Assembly: GCF_010367455.1 (NCBI RefSeq)
Contig: NZ_WRPR01000005.1
Coordinates: 1-64,000 of the forward strand
Direction of reading: 5' to 3'
Source: Candidatus Laterigemmans baculatus
Lineage (GTDB): Bacteria; Planctomycetota; Planctomycetia; Pirellulales; Pirellulaceae
Length of the DNA: 64,000 bases
This document shows, one piece after another, positions 27,317 through 36,410 of this stretch; position 1 is the stretch's first letter; every line of letters begins with the position of its first letter. A model generated the notes under the pieces. It was not told the DNA's origin. It made no database searches and worked only from the letters and a program-made list of their open reading frames with translations. Position numbers and translations under genes: made by a program.

Positions 27317-28447
27317 TTACAGCCGGGCGACGTACTGGCCGCTGAGCCGCCGGATCAGCCGCCGCGTCTCGAGCACACTAATCGTCGACAACACGCGGTG
27401 AATCGGCAACCCGCTTTGCCGAGTCAGGGCATCGATCGAAGTGGCTTGCGTATCGATCGCCTCGAGCACAGTCCGCTCTTGATCGTTGAGCAGCAGTTCG
27501 CCGGGCTGGCGGACTTGATGGCCATCGTCGGTGGGAATCGCTTCAGCGACCGGACCGAGTTCTTCGAGGATGTCGTCGACCGAGGTGACCAACCGGGCCC
27601 CGTCGCGGATCAGCGCATGGCACCCGCGGGAAACTCGGCTGGTGACCGGGCCGGGGAGGGCGAAGACTTCGCGTCCCTGTTCGGCGGCATGCCGAGCGGT
27701 GATCAACGAACCGCTGCGATCGGCCGCTTCGATAACCAGCACACCGAGCGACAGGCCGCTGATTAACCGATTTCGCTGCGGGAACATCGGCCCTTTGGGG
27801 ACCGCCTCCGGAGCGTACTCGCTGAGCACCGCTCCGGCGGCAGCGATCTCGTCGGCCAGCCCTACATGCTCCGGCGGATAGAGTTGGCCGAGTCCTCCGC
27901 CGAGGACCGCGATCGTCCGGCCTCCCGCTTCGAGCGCCCCGCGGTGGGCCGCCCCGTCGATCCCGCGAGCCATCCCGCTGACCACCGTCACCCCCGCTCG
28001 CGCCAGTTCCCGAGCGAACCGCGCCGCCTCGTTTAAACCATACTGAGTCGCGTGCCGCGTTCCCACGATCCCGATCGCCAACCGGTCGCGGAGCTCCAAG
28101 TTGCCGCGGACGAACAGGATCGGCGGGGCGTCGGGGAGCGTCTGAAGCGCCTGGGGGTAATCGGCTTCGGCCGCCGCCACGATCCGCACGGCGTGCGACT
28201 CGCACCAAGCCAGGATCGCGTCGACATCGACGTGCGCGTCGGCGTTGCGCACCGCCGAAATCACCTTCGGTCCCACCCGGGGAACTTCCGAGAGCTGCTC
28301 GCGCGTGGCGGCCAGGACGTCGCCGGCAGTGCCAAACCGCTCGAGCAGGGCGGCCATCGTGCGGGGGCCGATGCCCGGCAGGAGCGCCAACTTCAAGGCA
28401 GCGAGCGTTTCGCAGGAGTAGCGGTGGGGCACGGCCGGTGGCCTCAT
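27317..28447 (-). CDS. dprA: DNA processing protein DprA (Smf)
   Basis: Single-strand DNA-binding protein that loads RecA during transformation. 376 residues. An N-terminal helix-hairpin-helix part (LLPGIGPRTMAALLERFG), a Rossmann-like core with VGTRHATQYG, VVSGMARGIDGAAHRGAL, FPQRNRLISGLS and EAADRSGSLITA, and a C-terminal winged helix. The start at ATG 28447 overlaps the stop of the phosphatase gene by four bases (ATGA), indicating translational coupling. A longer frame to 28603 would run through the phosphatase gene and is rejected. Confidence 0.95.
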   Translation of the reverse strand: MRPPAVPHRYSCETLAALKLALLPGIGPRTMAALLERFGTAGDVLAATREQLSEVPRVGPKVISAVRNADAHVDVDAILAWCESHAVRIVAAAEADYPQALQTLPDAPPILFVRGNLELRDRLAIGIVGTRHATQYGLNEAARFARELARAGVTVVSGMARGIDGAAHRGALEAGGRTIAVLGGGLGQLYPPEHVGLADEIAAAGAVLSEYAPEAVPKGPMFPQRNRLISGLSLGVLVIEAADRSGSLITARHAAEQGREVFALPGPVTSRVSRGCHALIRDGARLVTSVDDILEELGPVAEAIPTDDGHQVRQPGELLLNDQERTVLEAIDTQATSIDALTRQSGLPIHRVLSTISVLETRRLIRRLSGQYVARL

Positions 28448-29022
28448 TCGGGTTCGAGACGCGGGAGGCTCTCCGTCAGACCGGCAACGAATTGCTGAAC
28501 GACCGCCCGCTCGGTCAGCCGCGGATGGACGTGCGGGCGTTTCTCGAGCAGCAACTGCTGAGCGTCCGTGGGACTCAGGTTCCGGTACTTGACCAACCAA
28601 CACATCGCCACCGTCGCACTCCGCGCCCGCCCCGCCTTGCAGTGGATGTAGACCGAGTCCCCCTCCTCGACATGCCGCTGAATGAACTCCACCGCCAACA
28701 GCACGTCGTCCAACCGCGGATGGGTGAAGTCGGTCGTCGGAATTCGCAGCTGCTCGATCCCCACCTTTTCATAGTGCAGCGACGGACCGCGGTACTCCTC
28801 ACACGTATTGACCACCCCGCGGACGCCTTCCAAGTACAACCCGGGCACGTCGCGGGCGAACGGGTAAGCACCCACGATGACCTGCGGATCGATCCGGTCC
28901 CACCACCGCCGCACCCGAAACACGCGGCCGAGCAGGTAGTTCCACCACAGCGTCGGTAACCACACGAGCTGAGCGTACAGGCGCTGTTGCCACGGTCGCA
29001 TCAATCCCACAACCTCTGTCAT
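28444..29022 (-). CDS. PTPMT1-like dual-specificity phosphatase (candidate phosphatidylglycerophosphatase)
   Basis: 192 residues. Phosphatase P-loop HCKAGRARS (Cys128, Arg134) with a candidate general acid Asp99 in TTDFTHP. The N-terminal part WWDRIDPQVIVGAYPFARDV and VVNTCEEYRGP resemble eukaryotic PTPMT1, the mitochondrial phosphatase that dephosphorylates phosphatidylglycerophosphate in cardiolipin synthesis. A hydrophobic stretch near residues 18-32 (QLVWLPTLWWNYLLG) may associate with membrane. The lipid role here is inferred from similarity only. It is coupled to dprA by a 4-bp overlap and lies 53 bp after the unknown gene. Confidence 0.8.
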   Translation of the reverse strand: MTEVVGLMRPWQQRLYAQLVWLPTLWWNYLLGRVFRVRRWWDRIDPQVIVGAYPFARDVPGLYLEGVRGVVNTCEEYRGPSLHYEKVGIEQLRIPTTDFTHPRLDDVLLAVEFIQRHVEEGDSVYIHCKAGRARSATVAMCWLVKYRNLSPTDAQQLLLEKRPHVHPRLTERAVVQQFVAGLTESLPRLEPE

Positions 29023-29075
29023 CCAAGAACCCTCCCCAAGTCCTCTCCATCATACCGACCCCGCAAGCGGGTGGT

Positions 29076-30122
29076 TCACCCGAGCATCTTGTCGAGCGCC
29101 TTGATCGCCACCGGCAGCGGCAATTCTCCCTGCCGCATTTGAGCCCACCAGCGGAGCAGCGATGCGCTCTCCGGCTGACGAGCGACGTGCCAAAGCTCCG
29201 CAGCGGCGGCGATCCGGGCATCCGACGCATCGCACAAGCCGAGCGACTCGCCCGCCGCCAACGTGATCGGCAGCAACGCGAGGGCTGCGGCCCGCGGCAA
29301 CCGCTGCGGCTCGACCCAGCGGTTGCCCGCCCCGTCTTTCGAGCCCGTCCCCTCTTTCGAGCCCGCTCCTTCTTTCGAGCCCGCTCCTTCTTTCTGGCCC
29401 GCTCCTTCCTGAGAGACACCACCCTCTTTCGAGGCACCTCCGGGGCTCGAGGCGGTGCGGGCCAATCCCGCGCGAGCGATCAGCCAAGCCAGCCGCAACG
29501 TCTCGGGGATCGCCGGATCGGGGTGCGTCAGCATCGCCTCGATCCAGACCGCCGCGTTTCCGCCCGCCCCACTCGCCCCACTCGCCCCACTTGTCAGCCT
29601 GGCTCCGCTTCGCGCGGTCGTGCCGAGCAGCCCCCCGTCGCCGCCACGCACCGGCTGCACGAGGTGGATCGTAGTCCGCGGGGGGATGATTTTTTCACTG
29701 GTCCGTCGCCCCAGTTCGCGGAGCACGCCGGGGCCGTGCGCCTCCCACAGCTCGCGCAACGGGCGGGCGCGAAGCGGCAACTGGTCGGCGAGTTTGGGAA
29801 ACTGTTCGCCGAGCGCGAGGCGAGCGTCGGCCAGCCGTCCCACCACGGCTGTCGCCACCGAATCCATTACCAGCTCCGGGCAGCCGGCGGCGAGCAGCGC
29901 GGTTTCCGTGCGCCCCGCGTCGTCCCCATCGCGGGCGGAGAGCAGATGCCGCCAAAACTCAGCGACCTGCGTCTCGGACATCTCGAGCCGCTCGTTGATC
30001 GCCGCGACCGGGCCGCCCAGAGCCGCTTCGATCTTGGCATCGACCACTGCTTCCCCAGCCGCGACCACCGCGGCGGCATGCAGGGCGCTCAACTCCGGAT
30101 CGGTCTTCCACTGAACCTTCAT
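29076..30122 (-). CDS. Unknown helical protein with an internal Gly-Ser-Lys-Glu repeat
   Basis: 348 residues from ATG 30122, which overlaps the aroH stop by four bases (ATGA). No family recognised. The first ~150 residues are helical and charged, then a short hydrophobic Gly/Ala region. Residues ~235-265 are a low-complexity hinge of GAGSKE-type units coded by 18-bp tandem repeats (29337-29413). A helical C-terminus with [24 protein letters not shown] follows. No signal or transmembrane helix. The coupling suggests a constant partner of aroH, but no function can be assigned. Confidence 0.72.
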   Translation of the reverse strand: MKVQWKTDPELSALHAAAVVAAGEAVVDAKIEAALGGPVAAINERLEMSETQVAEFWRHLLSARDGDDAGRTETALLAAGCPELVMDSVATAVVGRLADARLALGEQFPKLADQLPLRARPLRELWEAHGPGVLRELGRRTSEKIIPPRTTIHLVQPVRGGDGGLLGTTARSGARLTSGASGASGAGGNAAVWIEAMLTHPDPAIPETLRLAWLIARAGLARTASSPGGASKEGGVSQEGAGQKEGAGSKEGAGSKEGTGSKDGAGNRWVEPQRLPRAAALALLPITLAAGESLGLCDASDARIAAAAELWHVARQPESASLLRWWAQMRQGELPLPVAIKALDKMLG

Positions 30123-30559
30123 GCGCCCGAGTCGCTGTGCATCTGCGCGGCGATCCACTCCTCCAGCTCATCCAGATCGGCCGCCGGCAGCGACACCAGG
30201 TCGGGTCGCAAGCGAACGGCCCCTCCCATGTAGACGTGGTGGATCTCGGCGGCCGATTTTTGGGTGTTCCAGTGGATCAAGACCCGGATGCAACGCTGGA
30301 GCGAGTTCTCCACCGAGATCTCATAACTGCACAGCAGCGGAACGCCGAGCCAACCGAGCTGGCGGGCGGCCAAAGCGGGGAACTCGGCATCCAAATCCTT
30401 GGTGACCGTGAAGATCACGCTGCACACGTCGTCCCCGTCGATTTCGTTGCGGCGGATCATCAGCGCCAACATCTGCCGCGTGGCCCGCAGGATCGCTTCG
30501 CGCTCGTTCTCGTCGACCGTGGTCGCGCCGCGAACCCCGCGGCAAACAGTTGCAGCCAT
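30119..30559 (-). CDS. aroH: Chorismate mutase, AroH type
   Basis: Converts chorismate to prephenate in phenylalanine and tyrosine synthesis. 146 residues, matching the small trimeric Bacillus AroH fold. Key residues are recognisable: the Arg in [10 protein letters not shown], the Cys/Glu stretch LLCSYEISV, the Arg in CIRVLIHW and the Tyr in [15 protein letters not shown]. The C-terminus is ~20 residues longer than in Bacillus. The ATG at 30559 is preceded by AGGGAG; the frame is open to 30982 but the upstream part has no family match. Confidence 0.92.
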   Translation of the reverse strand: MAATVCRGVRGATTVDENEREAILRATRQMLALMIRRNEIDGDDVCSVIFTVTKDLDAEFPALAARQLGWLGVPLLCSYEISVENSLQRCIRVLIHWNTQKSAAEIHHVYMGGAVRLRPDLVSLPAADLDELEEWIAAQMHSDSGA

Positions 30560-30784
30560 GATTACTCCCTGACAAACCGCCCAATATAAGCGAACCATCC
30601 GCCAACCGGCAGGCGGGCCCAAACCGGCAGGCGGGCCAGCCGCTCGGACGACGCTCTGCCAGAATACAAAACCACACCCTCCCCCCGGGAGGGTAATGGT
30701 GTCGCGCGGTTTCCCTTGCCCGGTTCGCCGCCCTTCGGATACCGTTGACGGTTCCTCGTTATCCCTTTGGAGAGCCGATCGACA
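30560..30784. other. Divergent intergenic region upstream of aroH
   Basis: Holds two copies of CCGGCAGGCGGGCC (about 30608-30637) and a CCTCCCCCCGGGAGGG hairpin near 30677-30693. Promoters for the minus-strand aroH run and the small plus-strand gene should lie here. No box pair is clear. Confidence 0.45.
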
Positions 30785-31039
30785 ATGCCCCCCGAGCGCA
30801 GCCGCTATCAAGAGCGGATCATCAAAAACTACTATCGCAACCGCGACGCAATCGCTTACCAGAAGGCGACCGAGCTGGTCACCGAACTGTACTTGAGCGA
30901 AGGCAAGAAGCGGGAGCAGACCTGGAAGCGGCTGGTCGGCCACTTGGAAAAGCTCGAGATGCCGGCACAGCAGATCGAGCACCTGCGGACCCAGGACGAT
31001 CCGGCGCTCGTGGTCGAAGCGCTCAAGAAATTCAGCTGA
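30785..31039 (+). CDS. Small conserved-looking protein of unknown function
   Basis: 84 residues from ATG 30785. Highly charged and helical, with a [22 protein letters not shown] core, [12 protein letters not shown] and a C-terminal [13 protein letters not shown]. No domain of known function, signal or membrane segment. The composition and lack of low-complexity sequence favour a real gene. It may be a planctomycete-specific family. It stands alone between repeat regions. Confidence 0.68.
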   Translation: MPPERSRYQERIIKNYYRNRDAIAYQKATELVTELYLSEGKKREQTWKRLVGHLEKLEMPAQQIEHLRTQDDPALVVEALKKFS

Positions 31040-31162
31040 AGCCGGGGGCTGGTCCGGTTCTCTGATCAGCCGCCGGGCGCTAGCCCACGGTTTGCGAAAA
31101 CGCGGCAGAACCGGACGCTAGCGCGTTGCGGCTGATCCGACCTACAGGCGACTTTGGCCCCT
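31040..31162. repeat. Palindromic GCTAGC-family repeat
   Basis: About 31064-31140 is an inverted repeat with arms ATCAGCCGCCGGGCGCTAGC and GACGCTAGCGCGTTGCGGCTGAT. It belongs to the same family as 12471-12547 and 62478-62554 but is more diverged. It sits between convergent small genes and could terminate both. Confidence 0.75.
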
Positions 31163-31507
31163 TTACGCTCGGCGGGCTGCGTTGGTGGCGTCGGCCGGCG
31201 GCGTGGCGACTTCGGGCGAAGTCGGGATCTCGCGAAATCGATTGCGGTAGAGAAACCGCTTCAGCCAACCGGCCGGACGGAGGTTTGGATCGTCGCTGCT
31301 CAGCTGATGGATCTTGCCCCGGCGGGTCCGCAGCCGCAGTTGGTTCCCTGGGAGGACGGCGTCGACAATCCAAAACTTCTCGACGACGTACGAGTACTTC
31401 TCGCCCTTCTGCGCTGCCATCACATCCTGGGCGCGGGGCCCCGGGGCGGCGCTCCGCTTACTCTTGCGATAGATGACCCAGTCGCCGGGGGAATACGATG
31501 CGGACAT
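31163..31507 (-). CDS. Small protein of unknown function
   Basis: 114 residues from ATG 31507. The N-terminus [14 protein letters not shown] suggests a small beta-barrel (CarD/SH3-like start), and [23 protein letters not shown] looks like a conserved core. No signal, membrane segment or catalytic motif. Divergent from floA with ~250 bp between. I recognise it only as a family common in planctomycetes, without a function. Confidence 0.62.
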   Translation of the reverse strand: MSASYSPGDWVIYRKSKRSAAPGPRAQDVMAAQKGEKYSYVVEKFWIVDAVLPGNQLRLRTRRGKIHQLSSDDPNLRPAGWLKRFLYRNRFREIPTSPEVATPPADATNAARRA

Positions 31508-31754
31508 ACTCTTTCAAGACCTGCCAGAGGCGACGCGTCGCCAAAATACGGGAACCGGAATCAGCCGTGGGGATGGAGCCAACGCCCGGGCGGCGCGGCT
31601 TCTCAGGAGCAGGCTCGAGTGCGAAAAACGTGCCTCGATCGGCCGAATCGCAGGACGGGGATCGCCGCTCCCCCTCGCCACTTCCGAGCCGCGGGAGATT
31701 ATAACAGGTCCGGTCCACTCAGACAGTAATCCTCTAGAGACGCCGAGTTGCGTG

Positions 31755-32801
31755 ATGATGCAGTCTCCATTCTTGCTGATCGGCAGTCCCCTCCCGACGA
31801 TCCTGCTGATGGCCGGCGGTTTGCTGGTGCTGTTCCTGTTGCTGGTCTTGGGCTTCTTTCTGCTCCGCTACGGCAGCCTCTGGTTTCAGGCTTACATGTC
31901 GCGGGCCGATCTCAGTCTGGCCAGCCTGATCCGGATGCACTTTACCAAGGTCAATCCGCGGTTGATCGTGCAGGGCAAGATCATGGCTGCCCAGGCCGGG
32001 ATGGACATCAACCGTCGGACCGGGATCAGCACGCGGCGGATGGAAGCCCACTACCTGGCCGGCGGCAACGTGCTGCACGTGATCAAGGCGATCATCGCGG
32101 CTCAGCGGGCCAACATTCCCCTCGATTTCGACCAAGCCTCGGCGATCGACTTGGCCGGCCGCGATGTGCTCGACGCGGTTCAAACCAGCGTCTATCCCAA
32201 AGTCATCGACTGCCCCGACCCGCGGCGGAGCGGCAAAACGACCCTGAGTGCGATCACCAAGAACGGCATCGAGCTCCGCGTCCGGGCTCGAGTCACGGTG
32301 CGGACGAATCTCGAACAACTGATCGGCGGAGCGACCGAGGAGACGATCGTCGCTCGAGTCGGCGAGTCGATGATCAGCTCGATCGGATCGGCCGACTCGC
32401 ACTTCAACGTGCTCGAGAACCCCGACCTGATCACCCGCGCCGTGCTCGACCGCGGCCTCGACGCTCAGACCGCGTTCGAAATCGTCTCGATCGATATCGC
32501 CGATATCGATGTCGGCGAGAACATCGGGGCTCGCCTGCAAGTCGACCAGGCCGAAGCCGATACCCGCGTCGCCCAGGCCAAAGCCGAGAGCCGGCGGGCC
32601 GAAGCGATCGCCGAGGAGCAACGGATGCGAGCCCGCGTCGCCGACAACCGCTCCCAACTCGTGCTGGCCGAAGCGGCCGTGCCGATGGCCATGGCCGAAG
32701 CCTTCCGCGCCGGCCGCATCAGCGGCTCCAACGGCTCGGCTCGCCTCGAAGCCCCCAGCCGCTCGCAAGACGTGCCCGACGACGATCCGCTCGCCGGCTG
32801 A
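31755..32801 (+). CDS. floA: Flotillin-like protein FloA
   Basis: Membrane-microdomain scaffold of the UPF0365/FloA family. 348 residues. An N-terminal membrane-inserting segment (~8-40, [21 protein letters not shown]), then the SPFH-like core with [38 protein letters not shown] and [27 protein letters not shown]-terminal Ala/Glu-rich coiled coil follows. ATG 31755 gives the family N-terminus; the frame is open from 31473, but that region overlaps the divergent gene. It is followed after 5 bp by a hydrolase. Confidence 0.94.
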   Translation: MMQSPFLLIGSPLPTILLMAGGLLVLFLLLVLGFFLLRYGSLWFQAYMSRADLSLASLIRMHFTKVNPRLIVQGKIMAAQAGMDINRRTGISTRRMEAHYLAGGNVLHVIKAIIAAQRANIPLDFDQASAIDLAGRDVLDAVQTSVYPKVIDCPDPRRSGKTTLSAITKNGIELRVRARVTVRTNLEQLIGGATEETIVARVGESMISSIGSADSHFNVLENPDLITRAVLDRGLDAQTAFEIVSIDIADIDVGENIGARLQVDQAEADTRVAQAKAESRRAEAIAEEQRMRARVADNRSQLVLAEAAVPMAMAEAFRAGRISGSNGSARLEAPSRSQDVPDDDPLAG

Positions 32802-32806
32802 GCCCC

Positions 32807-33712
32807 ATGGTCCACCGCGAAACACACTGGACGATCGCCCATACCGCGCCGCGACGCAGCCAACGGGTCAGCTTCCCCGGCGGCAACGGCTTTCCGCTGG
32901 CCGGGATCGTCGATGCGCCGGAAGAACCGCACCCCACTGAGCCGCATCCTGCTGAGCCCCATCGCCACTCCCAGCGGCCGCCGGTCGTCCTCTTCTCGCA
33001 CTGCTTTACCTGCAACAAGGACCTCAAAGCGATCGTGCGGATCAGTCGTCAGCTGGCGGCCCGGGGCGTGGTCGTGCTCCGCTACGACATGACGGGACTC
33101 GGCGACAGCGGAGGCACGTTCCGCGAAACCAATTTTGAAACCAACCTTCTGGACCTGCAGGCCGCCGCCCGATTTGCGAGCGAGCAGCTCGGTCCACCAG
33201 CCCTGCTGGTCGGCCACAGCCTCGGCGGAGCAGCGTCGCTGGCCGCCGCGGCTGAGTGGTCCGCCGATCTCGCGCCACTGCGAGGAGTCGCGACGCTGGC
33301 CGCCCCGAGCGACACGCGGCACCTAGCCGACCTGCTGGTGCGGATGGATCGGCGAGTGGAAAGTGAAGGGCAGGGAGAGGTCGTGATCGGTGGGCGATCC
33401 TGGGAGACCAGCCGCCAGATGATCGAGAACTTTCGCCAGTTCGACCTCCCGGGGCGAATCGCTCGACTCAACGTCCCACTGCTGCTGTTCCACTCTCCCA
33501 CCGATGCCACGGTCGGCTACGACCACGCCCTGCGGATCCTCTCGCTGCGGGCCGCCGCTCCAGACGCGCATCGCTCCGCGGAAAACGCTACCCCGCCGCC
33601 GGCGAGCCTGTTAACCCTTCCGGCCACCGACCACCTGCTCGTCTCGCACCCGAGCGATGTGCTGTTCGTGGCCGATGCGATCGCCGTTTGGCTGCAGCGG
33701 CTGCTGGCGTGA
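32807..33712 (+). CDS. Alpha/beta hydrolase
   Basis: 301 residues. Seen are VVLFSHCFTCNKDLKA near the oxyanion region, RYDMTGLGDSGG, nucleophile elbow GHSLGGAAS (Ser), an Asp in HSPTDATVGYDHA and a His in LPATDHLLV. This layout matches the hydrolases often paired or fused with OsmC proteins, though no OsmC domain is present. It is likely cytoplasmic. An N-terminal HPTEPHPAEPHRH stretch is a low-complexity insert. Five bases separate it from floA, and its stop overlaps the next start (GTGA), so it is part of a floA operon. Confidence 0.87.
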   Translation: MVHRETHWTIAHTAPRRSQRVSFPGGNGFPLAGIVDAPEEPHPTEPHPAEPHRHSQRPPVVLFSHCFTCNKDLKAIVRISRQLAARGVVVLRYDMTGLGDSGGTFRETNFETNLLDLQAAARFASEQLGPPALLVGHSLGGAASLAAAAEWSADLAPLRGVATLAAPSDTRHLADLLVRMDRRVESEGQGEVVIGGRSWETSRQMIENFRQFDLPGRIARLNVPLLLFHSPTDATVGYDHALRILSLRAAAPDAHRSAENATPPPASLLTLPATDHLLVSHPSDVLFVADAIAVWLQRLLA

Positions 33713-34533
33713 GCGGGGCCGACCGCGGGGGAACTGCGGCTGTCGGTGCGCCGGTGCCGCTGCTGGGAGTCATCGACCTTCGCTTCGGCCAAGCGGTGCA
33801 CGCGGTCGCCGGTCGCCGCGACGCCTACCAGCCAGTGCGGATCGCCGCTTGCCCGGACGGCGACCCGGTCCGAGTGGCCGAGCACTACCGGGGGCGAGTC
33901 ACGGGCCTGTACGTTGCCGACCTCGACCGGATCCTCGACCGCAGCGCCGCTTCGCAGCCCGCCATCGATCGCCTCCTCGCCCTCGGGATGCCGCTCTGGA
34001 TCGATCGCGGGATCGAGTCGGCTGCGGATTTTCAAGCGGTGGCCGGCTCGAGCCCCCAAACCCCAGCAGCCCCGGCCCCAACCACATGGATCGTGGCCAG
34101 CGAATCGCTGCGGAGCCTCGACGAGCTTCGGCAGATTGACGAGCTCCGGCAGATGGCTGCAGGGCAGGGGAATGCGGCGGCCGCACTTCCGCTGACGGTC
34201 AGCCTCGATCTTCGCGACGGCCGGGTCGTTTCGGCCTCGCGGGAACTTGCCCGCGAGCCGCTGGAGGCTGCTGAACAACTCGCCGCTGCCGGAGCCGAGC
34301 GATTGATCGTGCTCGACGTGGCCCGCGTGGGAACCGGGTCAGGGCCTTCGACCGCTTCACTGTGCCGGCAGATCAAGCGGGCGATTCCCGCCCTGACGCT
34401 CTGCTCCGGGGGAGGGGTGCGAGACGCGGCCGACGCGGCAACGCTCCAAGAAGCAGGCTGCGACGTCGTGCTCGCCGCCTCCTGGCTGCTACAATCCAAT
34501 AAATGTTTGACTTCTTCCCCAAAGCCGCGATAG
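33709..34533 (+). CDS. HisA/HisF-family (TIM-barrel) protein
   Basis: 274 residues from a GTG at 33709 overlapping the hydrolase stop. N-terminal PLLGVIDLRFGQAVHAVAG and LYVADLDRI match the phosphate-binding beta strands of HisA-like half barrels, and the C-terminal LCSGGGVRDAADA supplies the second phosphate site. It resembles the HisA-related proteins that travel with tetrahydromethanopterin C1 genes in planctomycetes and methylotrophs more than true HisA. No other histidine or C1 gene is nearby, so neither role can be confirmed. A variable loop (~105-155) contains RQIDELRQ repeats. Confidence 0.72.
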   Translation: MSGADRGGTAAVGAPVPLLGVIDLRFGQAVHAVAGRRDAYQPVRIAACPDGDPVRVAEHYRGRVTGLYVADLDRILDRSAASQPAIDRLLALGMPLWIDRGIESAADFQAVAGSSPQTPAAPAPTTWIVASESLRSLDELRQIDELRQMAAGQGNAAAALPLTVSLDLRDGRVVSASRELAREPLEAAEQLAAAGAERLIVLDVARVGTGSGPSTASLCRQIKRAIPALTLCSGGGVRDAADAATLQEAGCDVVLAASWLLQSNKCLTSSPKPR

Positions 34534-34629
34534 TGGGGAATGCCTGCCGTTCTCGCCGATGCGCATCAGCGGCAGCCCCCCTCTTCCGACTCATCAAGTT
34601 CCCTTCGACACTCCATCCGGTTCTCACCG

Positions 34630-36219
34630 ATGCCCGTAAAAGTCGAAACCGCTGCCAAAGCCGCTACGATCGATCACCGCCGCTTGGCCGGCAAACGGTT
34701 GTCGATGCTGCTGGCGTTCACCGCCCTCGTGCTGGCCTCGATTCTGGCCAAACAGGCCAGCGGCCAAGAGGGAGATTACCTAACGCTGGCGATGCCGGCG
34801 AAATTCGAGGCGACGAAGCTCAAGCGGATCGAGAGCCAGGTCAACCTCGCCCTTTCCGACTCGAGCCTGACGCCGCAGTCTGATGAATGGAAAGCGACGC
34901 AAGCCTACTACACCCAGTACTTTCTGTACTTGATGGCTCAGCCCGATAGCGGCGCGAAGATGAACGAGGTGACGTACGACGCGCTGCGGAACCTCGAACG
35001 AGCCGCCCAGTCGGCAACGCCCGCTTTCCGAGAAGCCCTGCATGGCTGGATTCGGCAAAGCGCGGAGACGGTGGCTTCTGGAAAACCGCAGGGTAAATAC
35101 TTCCGCCCGGTCGCTCGAATCAATGCCGCGTTGCTGCTGGCGAACCTAAACACTCGCCCGGCTCAGAACGGTCAGCCTCCCGTTCCCGACGTCAGCGTGG
35201 CCGGAACGCTGGTAACCAGGCTGTATCGGGCGGAAGACGCCCCCTCCGGCGTCCGTGTCGTCGCCCTCTCGGGAGTTCGCCGCCAGTCGGTGCTGCTCGG
35301 CCCCGCGCTTCCCGCGAGTGTAAAGAACGAGTACTTGGGAATCGGCCGCAACCTGCTCGAGGGAAAACCGCCGGCGGGGCTAGAGAAAGAGAAGCTCGAC
35401 AGCGGCGCCTACGACTACATGCAGCGGTACGCGGTCGACATCGTGCGGTCGCTCGGCAGCCCCGAGGATCAAAAATGGTTGGCCGAGAAGCTGACGGCGA
35501 TCGTCAGCGACAAGCAGGCTTCGCCGGTGATCGCTCTCTATGCGGCTCGAGTCCTGCCGACGCTGAGCGAGGCCGTCAAGCAAGTGCCGGTCACGCCGAC
35601 GACCGTGGTCAGCTGGGGCGACCGCGCCGCGACCGCGCTGGCCGCCGAAGTCCGCCGGCTCAAATCGCTCGATCGGCCGCAACCGGTCACCCAGCAGCAG
35701 AGCCTCGCTCAAGCCGCCCGCGGCGGCGGAGGAGGTTACGGTGGTATGGACGCAATGATGCCGGGGATGGAAGCGATGGACATGGAGGCCGGCGCGATGT
35801 CACCCGACATGATGATGCCTGACATGATGATGCCCGGGATGGAAGGGATGCCCGGGATGTACGGCCCGATGGCCACGGCCAGGCCCCAGCCGCCGGAAGT
35901 GATCGCCGCGCGGCGACGGATCAATGCGAACTTCGAAGCGCTGCTGCTCGGCTTGGCCGGCTCGCTCGATCCCAACGGCTCCGGTTCGGGATTGGCCGCT
36001 GCCGCTCAGGGGGAAGACAAGAATCAGATCGAAGGGCTGCTCGCCGAACTGCGGACCGCTGCCGAGGAAGTCAACAACCCGGTCTACGACGACCGCAAAA
36101 AGTTCCTCGAGATGCTCGAAGCCAGCTCCAAGACGCTCGACCAATGGGTGAAATCGCGGCGACCCGCCCAACCGGCCCAACCCACCGCACCGGCCCAACC
36201 CGACGTCGCCGTGAACTGA
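34630..36219 (+). CDS. Secreted or anchored protein of unknown function with a Met-rich segment
   Basis: 529 residues from ATG 34630. A signal-like hydrophobic helix near residues 25-40 (MLLAFTALVLASILA) is followed by a largely helical region. Residues ~372-415 (35743-35874) are strikingly Met-rich, with MMPGMEAMDMEAG, PDMMMPDMMMPGME and GMPGMYGPM blocks. A C-terminal helix and a QPAQPTAPAQP tail follow. Met-rich runs can bind Cu(I), or may be unstructured; no other copper gene is here. It follows the HisA-like gene by 96 bp. Confidence 0.75.
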   Translation: MPVKVETAAKAATIDHRRLAGKRLSMLLAFTALVLASILAKQASGQEGDYLTLAMPAKFEATKLKRIESQVNLALSDSSLTPQSDEWKATQAYYTQYFLYLMAQPDSGAKMNEVTYDALRNLERAAQSATPAFREALHGWIRQSAETVASGKPQGKYFRPVARINAALLLANLNTRPAQNGQPPVPDVSVAGTLVTRLYRAEDAPSGVRVVALSGVRRQSVLLGPALPASVKNEYLGIGRNLLEGKPPAGLEKEKLDSGAYDYMQRYAVDIVRSLGSPEDQKWLAEKLTAIVSDKQASPVIALYAARVLPTLSEAVKQVPVTPTTVVSWGDRAATALAAEVRRLKSLDRPQPVTQQQSLAQAARGGGGGYGGMDAMMPGMEAMDMEAGAMSPDMMMPDMMMPGMEGMPGMYGPMATARPQPPEVIAARRRINANFEALLLGLAGSLDPNGSGSGLAAAAQGEDKNQIEGLLAELRTAAEEVNNPVYDDRKKFLEMLEASSKTLDQWVKSRRPAQPAQPTAPAQPDVAVN

Positions 36220-36245
36220 TCCGTACGAGAGCGTCTTTCCAGAAT

Positions 36246-36311
36246 CGTTTAACGGCAAGCCGAAGGCGACTGCTTTTCAAAACACAGTCGCCTTCGGCTT
36301 GCCGTTAAACG
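36246..36311. terminator. Perfect 27-bp palindrome, likely bidirectional terminator
   Basis: Left arm 36246-36272 and right arm 36285-36311 are exact 27-bp inverted complements with a 12-base loop. It lies between convergent genes. The same palindrome occurs at 42269-42335, and its right arm starts the window. Confidence 0.8.
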
Positions 36312-36395
36312 ACTGGGTCCCGACGGCTGTGCACCGCTGATGCGATGATGGTTCTGCGTGAGCAAGCAGCGATGTCCAGCTCGTGCTAGGCTGGA
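36312..36395. repeat. Conserved tail of the dispersed palindrome element
   Basis: This stretch matches bases 24-100 of the window with clear blocks (GCAC, GCTGA, GCGT, TGTCCAGCT). It forms a larger repeated element with the palindrome before it. A copy of the AGGCTGGAAAGCCTGACGTA hairpin begins directly after it. Confidence 0.7.
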
Positions 36396-36410
36396 AAGCC
36401 TGACGTACGT

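Noticed and set aside
25313-27766. 817-codon open frame antisense to the DinG-like helicase and dprA
   Set aside because: Shadow frame lacking motifs, fully overlapped by two conserved genes.
31473-31754. N-terminal extension of FloA
   Set aside because: The extension overlaps the divergent 114-residue gene, and FloA proteins begin with the membrane segment after ATG 31755.
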